DNA of 11,584 nt from Modestobacter sp. (GTDB lineage Bacteria > Actinomycetota > Actinomycetes > Mycobacteriales > Geodermatophilaceae): positions 1 through 11,584 of the forward strand of contig JAOPWO010000240.1 in NCBI GenBank assembly GCA_025965635.1, in the 5' to 3' direction. A program made the position numbers and the translations under genes. This document shows, piece after piece, positions 1 through 5,490 of the stretch. Below the pieces are notes generated by a model. The model searched no databases. It worked only from the letters and a program-made list of their open reading frames with translations, and was not told where the DNA came from. Numbering within the stretch: position 1 is the stretch's first letter; each line of letters opens with the position of its first letter.

Positions 1-405
1 GGTCACCTTGCCGGCCTGCTTGGCCACGACCTTCTGCCCGACGCTGCCCAGGGCCCCGGCCAGCGCGACGTCGCCCTCCACCAGGACGACGGTGCGCTCA
101 CCGGCCGGCTCCAGCTGCACGCTCACGGTGGCCCGCACGTTGCCCATCGCGCCGCGGACGCTCTTCCCGGTCGCGGTGAAGGCGATCAGCTTCTCCGGCA
201 CCCGCTCGACGATCTTCACGGTGGCGGCGAAGGTCGCCGTCATCGGGCCGACGCTCTGGGTCAGCCGCACGTCGATGTCGTCCGGAGTGACCACGGTGAG
301 CTGCTCGACGCCGGGCACGCACCCGGCGACAGCCTCCGGCTGCTCGAAGAACATCCACACCGAGGCCACCGGCTCGGCGACCTCGAACTCCTCACGCAAC
401 TTCAC
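1..405 (-). CDS. coxG: CoxG-family (SRPBCC) protein, 3' end outside window
   Basis: This is the N-terminal 135 residues of a CoxG-type SRPBCC (START-like) domain; the gene continues past the left edge. Family features visible are an early V-W--F--PE-V--CVPGVE segment, the GPMTATFAATVKI strand, and a glycine-rich A-A-GALGSVG helix start near the cut. CoxG proteins accompany CO-dehydrogenase-type molybdenum hydroxylases and are linked to their membrane association or electron transfer to quinone; they are not catalytic subunits. The GTG start at 405-403 overlaps the TGA of the upstream CoxM-like gene (404-402) in a GTGA junction, and a strong GGAGGG lies at 419-414, 8 nt upstream. The small [2Fe-2S] (CoxS) and large molybdopterin (CoxL) subunits are not in the window and should lie further left. 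Family assignment is confident; what the partner enzyme oxidises is unknown. Confidence 0.85.
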   Translation of the reverse strand, partial: MKLREEFEVAEPVASVWMFFEQPEAVAGCVPGVEQLTVVTPDDIDVRLTQSVGPMTATFAATVKIVERVPEKLIAFTATGKSVRGAMGNVRATVSVQLEPAGERTVVLVEGDVALAGALGSVGQKVVAKQAGKVT

Positions 406-1319
406 GGCTTGGTCCCTCCAGGAACGGGTGTGGTCTCGGCTGCACCGTCGGCCCGGGGGCCGGTTCCGGCGTCTCTCAGGTCGGCGAGGGCCCGCCGCAC
501 GTGGACGGGGAGCAGGTGGCGGCGGTACTCGGCCGAGGCCCGGATGTCCGACGGCGGGTCCACCACCTCCAGCGCCGCCTCCGCGGCGGCGACCACGTCC
601 GCGTCGGCGAGCTCGGTGCCCTCCAGCAGTGCTGCGGCCCCCGTCGCCAGGACCGGGCTGTCGGCGACGCCGCCGAGCGCGATCCGCACGTTGCCCCACC
701 GCCCGTCGGCACCCCGGTCACCGGTCGCGACGACGCTCAGCACGGCGAAGTCGTTGTGCTTGCGGGTCACCTCCCGGAAAGCCACGTGCTGGGGGTGGGC
801 GGGGAACTCCACGGCGGTCAGCAGCTCCTCGGGTGCCAGCACGGTGGCGTAGGAGCCCTCGTAGAGCTCCGCGACCGGGATGCGGCGACTCCCCGCCGGC
901 CCCACGGCCGTGACGACCGCACCGAGGACCAGACAGGCCAGCGGCATCTCACCGGTCGGGTCGCCCTGGACCAGCGAGCCGCCGACGGTGCCGCGGTTGC
1001 GCACCTGCCGGTCGCCGATGTGCCCCACGACCCGGGCGAGCAACGGCAGCCGTTCGGCGATCAGCTCGGACCGCTCCAGGGTCGAGTAGCGCACCAGCGC
1101 ACCGAGCACGGTGCACTCGCCGTCCACCCGGACGTCGTCGAGCTCGTCGACCTCGTTGATGTCGATCAGCGCGCTCGGCCGCCACAACCGCATGTTGAGC
1201 ATCGGCACCAGGCTCTGGCCGCCGGCCAGCACCCGGGCCGTTCCCGCGTACTCGGCCAACCGGGTCACGGCCTCAGCGACCGACGTCGGCCGGTGGTACG
1301 CGAAGGCAGCTGCCTTCAC
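402..1319 (-). CDS. FAD-binding medium subunit of a molybdenum hydroxylase (CoxM/XdhB type)
   Basis: The 305-aa product is a full-length medium subunit of the xanthine dehydrogenase/CO dehydrogenase family, which passes electrons between the iron-sulfur subunit and an acceptor through FAD. The two diagnostic FAD loops are present: AGGQSL at residues 32-37 and TVGGSLVQGDP at 111-121, preceded by IGDRQVRNRG. The C-terminal domain (about 175-285) resembles the CO dehydrogenase flavoprotein C-terminal domain (RKHNDFAVLSVVA, then an IALGGVAD-P segment). The start is GTG at 1319-1317, overlapping the TGA (1318-1316) of the upstream ATP-grasp gene by 4 bp. No good Shine-Dalgarno sequence precedes it, so translation probably depends on coupling. 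The frame stays open further upstream but there crosses the neighbour's coding sequence, so the longer reading is rejected. Sequence alone cannot separate CO, purine, nicotinate or another substrate; no CoxL active-site motif is visible here. Confidence 0.92.
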   Translation of the reverse strand: MKAAAFAYHRPTSVAEAVTRLAEYAGTARVLAGGQSLVPMLNMRLWRPSALIDINEVDELDDVRVDGECTVLGALVRYSTLERSELIAERLPLLARVVGHIGDRQVRNRGTVGGSLVQGDPTGEMPLACLVLGAVVTAVGPAGSRRIPVAELYEGSYATVLAPEELLTAVEFPAHPQHVAFREVTRKHNDFAVLSVVATGDRGADGRWGNVRIALGGVADSPVLATGAAALLEGTELADADVVAAAEAALEVVDPPSDIRASAEYRRHLLPVHVRRALADLRDAGTGPRADGAAETTPVPGGTKP

Positions 1320-2416
1320 GAGGGCCGGCCGCCGTTGGATGCGACGCCCACCCCGGCAAAGCGGGCCAGCACGTGGCCGACCGCGGACTTGCGCTCGGTG
1401 ACCAGCTGCTCGGCCTGCCGGTGGCTCCACACCGTCTCCGGGCGGACCTGCAGCACGTGCACGTCGCCGGCCTCGCTGACCGCCCACTCGATGTCCTGCG
1501 GCGCACCTCGGTGCCGCTCGATCCTCTTGGCCAGCTCGGCGAGGGCGTGGATCTGGTCGTCGGCCAGGCAGGGGGCGTCGCAGCGGTCGGTCGCGACCGG
1601 TACCAGCCCGACCGCGGCGATGGCCGGGTCGAAGCTGTACATCGCCTCCTGGTGGGCCACATCGCGCTTGAGCACCTCGAAGGTCACCTTGTCCACGACG
1701 TAGCGACTCGGGGTGACCCCGCCGCTGACGACGCCCTCGCCCAGCCCCCAGCACCCCTCGATGACCACCTTGGAGCGGTCCCCGGTGACCGGGTCGAGGG
1801 TGAACATGACCCCCGCGGCGCGCGCCTCGACCATCTGCTGGATGCCGACGCAGATGCCGTGGTCGGCGGTGGCCGCCGTCAGGTCGGAGTCGGGGCGGTA
1901 GGTCAGCACCGCGGCGCCGAACATGCCCGCCCAGCAGCTGCGCACGTACCGGAGCACCTCGTCGGCGCCGCGGACCCACAGGAAGGTGTCGTACTGCCCG
2001 GCGAAGCTGGCTCCGGCGAGGTCCTCGGACTCGCCGCTGGAGCGCACGGCAACCGGCAGCCTGCTCCGTCCGGTGCGTCGCTCGAGCTCGGCGTAGGCAG
2101 TGAGGATCGCCGTCTCCAGGTCGGCCGGCAGCGGAGCGGCCTGGATCGCGGCAGTGAACTCCGCGCTGATCGCCTGCACCTGGGCCAGGTCCGCGCCCAC
2201 CGCCTGCGCCCGCACCTCGCGGGCCCGGTCGGCCAGCCCGGCGTACTCCAGGAAGTACCGGTAGGCGGTCGTGGTGATGCCGAACCCACCGGGCACCGCG
2301 AACCCACCGGCGGTCATCTCGGCGAGGCTGCCGAACTTCCCGCCGAGCAGCCGGCTGCCGACGGCGGCGGGGTCGTCGATCCAGAGGACGAACGGGGAGG
2401 TGGTGGGCTCGGTCAT
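1316..2416 (-). CDS. ATP-grasp (PEP synthase N-domain) protein, phenylphosphate-synthase beta-like subunit of a split dikinase
   Basis: The 366-aa product (about 40 kDa) contains only the pyruvate phosphate dikinase/PEP synthase ATP-binding region. Visible motifs in order: GGKFGSLAEM (25-34), PVAVRSSGESEDLAGASFAGQ (121-141), a GIQQMVEARAAGVMFTLDPVTG segment (191-212), CWGLGEGVVSG--TP-RYVVDK (222-243), DIEWAV (308-313) and LQVRPET (322-328). All look intact. It lacks the swivelling His domain and the PEP-binding barrel. In the family this domain transfers a pyrophosphoryl group from ATP to a histidine on a partner domain; here that partner is encoded immediately upstream. The division matches phenylphosphate synthase, whose beta subunit is about 40 kDa. 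The ATG at 2416-2414 overlaps the upstream TGA (ATGA junction), with GAGGA at 2430-2426 as ribosome binding site. The domain call is secure; the phosphoryl acceptor is unknown. Confidence 0.9.
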   Translation of the reverse strand: MTEPTTSPFVLWIDDPAAVGSRLLGGKFGSLAEMTAGGFAVPGGFGITTTAYRYFLEYAGLADRAREVRAQAVGADLAQVQAISAEFTAAIQAAPLPADLETAILTAYAELERRTGRSRLPVAVRSSGESEDLAGASFAGQYDTFLWVRGADEVLRYVRSCWAGMFGAAVLTYRPDSDLTAATADHGICVGIQQMVEARAAGVMFTLDPVTGDRSKVVIEGCWGLGEGVVSGGVTPSRYVVDKVTFEVLKRDVAHQEAMYSFDPAIAAVGLVPVATDRCDAPCLADDQIHALAELAKRIERHRGAPQDIEWAVSEAGDVHVLQVRPETVWSHRQAEQLVTERKSAVGHVLARFAGVGVASNGGRPS

Positions 2417-4302
2417 GCGGACACGTCCTCGAGAACACGGACGACGCCGGTGTTGCCGTCGACCTCGATGAGCTGGCCAGTGCGGATGGAGGTGGTGGCG
2501 AAGCCGGTGCCGACGACCGCCGGCAGGCCGTACTCGCGGCACACGATGGCGGTGTGGGCCATGATCCCGCCGACGTCGGAGACCGCTGCCGACAGCCGCG
2601 AGAACACCGGCGCCCAGCTGGGCGCGGTGATCCGGCAGACCAGGATGTCGCCGTCCTCGACCTCGTGCAGCTGCTCGGGGTCGATGATCCCCCGGCCGCG
2701 CCCGGTGGCCTTGCCGGCCGACGCCGCGACGCCGCGCAGCTCGTTCCCGTCCAGACCGTCGACGCCCAGCCACTCCTGCACCGACTCCTGGGTGATGCCC
2801 CAGAGCATCACGGTGAGCGGCTCGGTGATGAACTCCGGCGGCGCGCCCAGCGCGGGCACCGGGGGGTTGGCCTTGAGCACGTCGCGGATCCGGCGGCGGC
2901 GCTCGACCTCGGGGCGCCAGTAGGTGACGCCCCGCGCCTCGGTGCCGGTGGCCCAGCCGATGTTCAGGTCGTAGAGCGCCGAGTAGATCTCGTTGCGGTG
3001 CAGGTAGAACATGTCCTCGCGGTCGTCGAGGAAGCCGTGCGCCACGAAGACGTCGCCGAGCTCGCGCACCTTCGACCAGAACAGCGAGTGGTGCCAGTGC
3101 TCGACGTAGAAGTTGTGGTTCTCGACGAACGGGAAGACCTGGCGGGCGAGTTCGACGAGCCCGTCGAAGGACTCCCGGTCGGCCTCGGTCGGCAGGTACG
3201 TGCGGTACTCCGCCGTGACCCGGACCCGTTCGGCGAGGATCTCGTCCAGGGGGCGGCGGATGTCCTCGCCGTCGAGCAGGCCCTGCACGTACCCGCGGAG
3301 CGCGGTGAACGGCAGCCGCAGGTCGTCGATCCACGCGCGGTCGCTGTGGGTGTAGCCGGCGCCGGTGGAGAACCAGAACCAGGGGTCCTTCGCCTCCTCG
3401 AAGGCAGCCAGCCACCGGGCGCCGTCCGGGTGTGCCCCGATGGCCTTCAGCGCGGCGGCCGGGTCCTCGTTGCCCAGCACGAGGTCGGTGAGCTCGAGCT
3501 CGACGGCAAGCTTGGCCAGCGAGCGCACCTCGTCGTCCGGGCGGAACAGCAGGATGTCGATGCCCGACACCATGCTGGCGATGGTCTGGTCGCTGATGCC
3601 GGGGAAGGCGGCCTGGCAGAACTCGCGGAAGGTCAGGTAGGCGCCGTACCCGAGATTCAGCATCTCGAAGTGGTAGGAGCCCATCTCGAACAGGTTCTCG
3701 ATGAGCGCTCCGTAGCTGGTCAGCAGCTGGTAGCTGCTGTACACACCGCGGTGTTCCAGGACGCTGTCCAGCGGCTCCATCTCCGGGAGCGGGGCGAACG
3801 TGATGGCCGTGAGCCGCTCGATGCAGTCGGTCGCCTTCGCCACCCACTGCTCGTAGATCTCGTCCCAGTTCTCGTAGTAGTGCCCGGCGCGGACGGCGAA
3901 GTCCTCCGCGCGGCGGGCGACCTCCGCGGGGTCGGTGACCGCGTTCGGGCTGATGTAGAGGTAGCCGTTGATGATCCGGTGGTCGATCCCCCCGGCCGGC
4001 GGCACCGGCCAGACCCGCGTCGACATCTGGCTGGCCGCCACCCACCAGTTCTCGGTCATGATGGTGTCGAACGGGTACAGCGGCTCGGGGTTGTGCATCC
4101 CGTCGAAGAACCAGAACTTGCCGTCCTCGAGTTCCCGACGCTCCTCGCTGAGCAGCGCGTAGTACGGGTACATGCTCTGCCATCCCTCGGCGCCGGCCGG
4201 GGTCTGCACTGCGAAGGGGCTGGCGAACCGCTGACCCGGGACCGCCTGCGCGGCTCCCTCGGAACTCGGGACGCCATTGGTCGAGGTGTGGGAACTGGTC
4301 AT
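2413..4302 (-). CDS. PEP-utilising swivelling (phosphohistidine) domain protein, phenylphosphate-synthase alpha-like / split rifampin-phosphotransferase-like
   Basis: The 629-aa product (about 70 kDa) has a long N-terminal and central region (about 1-520) followed by a C-terminal PEP-utiliser mobile domain. The latter shows GVAASAGKATGRGRGI (524-539), DILVCRITAPSWAPVF (552-567) and GGIMAHTAIVCREYGLPAV (578-596); His583 is the expected phosphohistidine. The central region is rich in Trp, Phe, Tyr and His, and includes ENHNFYVEHWHH (394-405) and DREDMFYLHRNEI (427-439), segments reminiscent of the substrate-binding domain of rifampin phosphotransferase and phenylphosphate synthase alpha. There is no PEP/pyruvate-binding barrel, so it is not an ordinary PEP synthase. 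With the downstream ATP-grasp protein it would form an ATP-to-AMP plus phosphate dikinase acting on an unknown acceptor. ATG at 4302-4300 overlaps the upstream stop, with GGAGG at 4314-4310 as ribosome binding site. Residues 1-40 look disordered. Confidence 0.87.
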   Translation of the reverse strand: MTSSHTSTNGVPSSEGAAQAVPGQRFASPFAVQTPAGAEGWQSMYPYYALLSEERRELEDGKFWFFDGMHNPEPLYPFDTIMTENWWVAASQMSTRVWPVPPAGGIDHRIINGYLYISPNAVTDPAEVARRAEDFAVRAGHYYENWDEIYEQWVAKATDCIERLTAITFAPLPEMEPLDSVLEHRGVYSSYQLLTSYGALIENLFEMGSYHFEMLNLGYGAYLTFREFCQAAFPGISDQTIASMVSGIDILLFRPDDEVRSLAKLAVELELTDLVLGNEDPAAALKAIGAHPDGARWLAAFEEAKDPWFWFSTGAGYTHSDRAWIDDLRLPFTALRGYVQGLLDGEDIRRPLDEILAERVRVTAEYRTYLPTEADRESFDGLVELARQVFPFVENHNFYVEHWHHSLFWSKVRELGDVFVAHGFLDDREDMFYLHRNEIYSALYDLNIGWATGTEARGVTYWRPEVERRRRIRDVLKANPPVPALGAPPEFITEPLTVMLWGITQESVQEWLGVDGLDGNELRGVAASAGKATGRGRGIIDPEQLHEVEDGDILVCRITAPSWAPVFSRLSAAVSDVGGIMAHTAIVCREYGLPAVVGTGFATTSIRTGQLIEVDGNTGVVRVLEDVSA

Positions 4303-5033
4303 GCGGGCGCCTCCGCCTGGGACGGGATGGGGGACTGGTGCTCCGGCGCGGGGAGACCCGGCCGCTGGGCTGCTGGGACCGACGGAACTGCCGCGGCGGT
4401 GCCGGACAGCCCCTGCAGGTAGGCGAGGACGTCGTCGCTGTCGACGACGTCGCCGTACTTCTCGTTGATGTCGAACAGGCTCGCGTCATGGGGTGCCTGC
4501 GCCCGGTCGCCGACGCAGTCCCGCGGTACCAGGGTGGGGTAGCCGTGCTGGACGGCGTCGACGACGGTGGCGCGCACGCAGCCGCTGGTCGTCGCCCCGG
4601 CGACGATCACCGTGTCGGCCCGGACCGAGGCGAGGTACGACGCCAGCGCGGTGCCGAAGAAGGCCGATGCGCCCGTCTTGACGACCAGGTGCTCGTCGGT
4701 GCGCGGCGCCAGCCGCTCGTCGACGTCCACCAGGCGGGACCCCAGCTCCAGGGCCGCCATGCCGGTGGCCTTCTACAGCCAGGCGAGGTCACGGATCTGC
4801 CCGGGGTCGTAGGCGATCGTGGTGAACACGACCGGCACGCCGTCGGCCCGGGCCACCTCGAGCAGGCGGGCCGTGGCCAGCACCGGGCCGGACAGGTCGG
4901 CCCCGGTCGGGTACCGGTCGTCGGTGAACCCGTAACTGAAGTCGACGACGACGACGACCGGACGACTGCCCCGCTGCACCGGCCGGCCGAAGCCGGCCCG
5001 GTCGTAGACGCCGGCGCTCGAATCGAGGTCCAC
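4299..5033 (-). pseudogene. Isochorismatase-family cysteine hydrolase (N-carbamoylsarcosine amidase-like) interrupted by in-frame TAG
   Basis: Read through, this is a 244-codon gene of the N-carbamoylsarcosine amidase/maleamate amidase branch of the isochorismatase family, cytosolic enzymes that hydrolyse amides or carbamoyl groups to ammonia. The catalytic triad is present: Asp31 (VVVVVDFSYGF), Lys119 (LVVKTGASAF) and Cys152 in GATTSGCVRAT; LFDINEKYGDVV also fits the family. Codon 87 (4775-4773) is TAG in the same frame, after DLAWL and before KATGMAALE, so the first product stops at 86 aa without Lys and Cys. One base change from CAG, GAG, AAG or TGG would explain it, and no frameshift is needed. 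The start is GTG at 5033-5031 with AAGGGA at 5044-5039. An ATG at 4760 with AGAAGG upstream could allow restart. The downstream operon genes look intact. The last 40 or so residues are a Pro/Ala-rich tail. Possibilities: recent pseudogene, sequencing error, or a stop-restart split protein. Confidence 0.82.
4758..4774 (-). promoter_or_regulatory. Possible reinitiation site (Shine-Dalgarno plus ATG) just after the in-frame TAG
   Basis: On the minus strand AGAAGG (4774-4769) begins inside the premature TAG and is followed after 8 nt by ATG (4760-4758), in frame with the rest of the hydrolase. Ribosomes ending at the TAG could restart here and make a 153-aa C-terminal piece carrying Lys and Cys of the triad. 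Because the downstream genes are coupled by 4-bp overlaps, restart would also limit polarity. The spacing is good, but a site this short can arise by chance, and family members normally have continuous sequence here. Confidence 0.3.
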
Positions 5034-5107
5034 AGCTGTCCCTTCCCGAGTGATGGCGTCAGGAGCTGGCGCCCCATGACGGTGTGCGTGTCGCCGCGGT
5101 CGCAGCG

Positions 5108-5125
5108 TGGCATACATGTATACCA
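5108..5125. promoter_or_regulatory. Palindromic operator 1 (GntR/FCD-type candidate)
   Basis: TGGCATACATGTATACCA is an 18-bp inverted repeat with a single mismatched pair (5111/5122). The GTATAC core flanked by TGG/CCA resembles operators of FadR/FCD-type GntR regulators. It shares TGGCATAC-NN-GTATAC with operator 2 at 5299-5316, 191 bp away, and I found no further GTATAC in the window. The GntR gene at 7066-7755 is the natural candidate to bind it. Confidence 0.65.
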
Positions 5126-5144
5126 AGTGTGTCCGAGAGCACAA
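5117..5144 (-). promoter_or_regulatory. Candidate leftward promoter of the hydrolase/dikinase/CoxM operon
   Basis: On the minus strand TTGTGC (5144-5139) and TATACA (5122-5117) are separated by 16 bp, giving a plausible sigma-70-like -35/-10 pair. The predicted transcript would begin near 5110, about 75 nt before the GTG at 5033. The -10 element lies inside the palindrome at 5108-5125, the expected place for repression. Assigned by eye; actinobacterial promoters are weakly conserved. Confidence 0.4.
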
Positions 5145-5211
5145 GGGCGGCGACGGGCGCCAGGTCAACCTTCGAGCATCCGAACCCGGAATGGAAGTGC
5201 GCGACGCAGAC

Positions 5212-5248
5212 GTAACGCGGGCGACATCAGCTGTAACCCTGCTGTCAT
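5212..5248. promoter_or_regulatory. Tandem GlnR-box-like repeat
   Basis: Two direct copies occur: GTAAC-GCGGGC-GACAT (5212-5227) and GTAAC-CCTGCT-GTCAT (5233-5248), with a period of 21 bp, two helical turns. Actinobacterial GlnR sites follow roughly GTnAC-N6-GaAAC arranged in tandem with about this spacing; the a-halves match exactly and the b-halves only partly. The element sits between the two candidate promoters, upstream of both. It fits nitrogen-limitation control of an Amt-type gene and a nitrogen catabolic operon. GlnR itself is not in the window. Confidence 0.5.
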
Positions 5249-5288
5249 CGACCGTGCAGCGTGCCGCTGACCTGCGCGGATGAGGGTC

Positions 5289-5317
5289 TTGCCAGCGATG
5301 GCATACCGGTATACGTT
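5289..5317 (+). promoter_or_regulatory. Candidate rightward promoter of the Amt-like gene
   Basis: TTGCCA (5289-5294) and TACGTT (5312-5317) are separated by 17 bp, a good sigma-70-like arrangement. Transcription would start near 5324, leaving a leader of about 165 nt before the ATG at 5491. The palindrome at 5301-5314 fills the spacer and enters the -10 element, suggesting direct repression. Confidence 0.4.
5299..5316. promoter_or_regulatory. Palindromic operator 2 (GntR/FCD-type candidate)
   Basis: TGGCATACCGGTATACGT matches operator 1 except for the two central bases and the right end. The inverted repeat spans 5301-5314 (one mismatched pair, 5302/5313) with a perfect ATACCGGTAT centre. 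Both sites carry the same off-palindrome C on the left arm, which suggests sites for one protein rather than chance symmetry. Confidence 0.6.
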
Positions 5318-5490
5318 CCCGCCTCAATCGATCCTGTGCCGTCGACTGCCGCGGATCGAGGCGCCACATCTCCTCCGCCCGACGCCGGTTCGGGCGGTCG
5401 GCTCCACCCCATGGACGGGTCAGCCCCACCTCACCCCAGCCGTCGGCGCCTCACGCGCCGTCGGCTCCTTCCCGCTGCACAGGAGACGGA
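5318..5490 (+). other. Leader upstream of the Amt-like gene, with short direct repeats and a small hairpin
   Basis: No gene or known riboswitch is recognised here. Near its end are two copies of GCCGTCGGC[G/T]CC (5439-5450 and 5457-5468, period 18 bp) and a small hairpin, CGGCGC (5444-5449) with GCGCCG (5455-5460) around a 5-nt loop, about 30 nt before the start codon. The AGGAGA ribosome binding site is at 5481-5486. Either feature could be incidental in DNA this GC-rich. Confidence 0.3.

Noticed and set aside
1..1319. Calling the molybdenum hydroxylase a CO dehydrogenase
   Set aside because: The large-subunit active-site loop is outside the window; CoxM and CoxG homologues occur with many substrates.
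402..2438. A 678-codon reading ending in CoxM
   Set aside because: Only residues from the GTG at 1319 match a CoxM subunit; the remainder is an off-frame reading of the ATP-grasp gene.
1316..4302. Annotation of the pair as a split ordinary PEP synthase
   Set aside because: Neither protein has the C-terminal PEP/pyruvate-binding barrel, so gluconeogenic PEP synthesis is unlikely.
1316..4489. A 1057-codon reading that joins the ATP-grasp gene to upstream sequence
   Set aside because: Only the part from 2416 downward matches the family; upstream it is an out-of-frame reading of the swivelling-domain gene.
4773..4775. TAG as pyrrolysine or another recoded amino acid
   Set aside because: No pyrrolysine machinery or recoding element is visible, isochorismatase-family enzymes do not use pyrrolysine, and a point mutation or sequencing error is simpler.
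4299..5033. Frameshift as the cause of the interrupted hydrolase
   Set aside because: Both halves are in the same frame (codon arithmetic from 5033 to 4301 holds), so a single nonsense codon explains it.
5318..5490. Guanidine or other riboswitch in the Amt-like leader
   Set aside because: I looked for the conserved ykkC/guanidine-I-type segments and saw none; only short repeats and a small hairpin are present.
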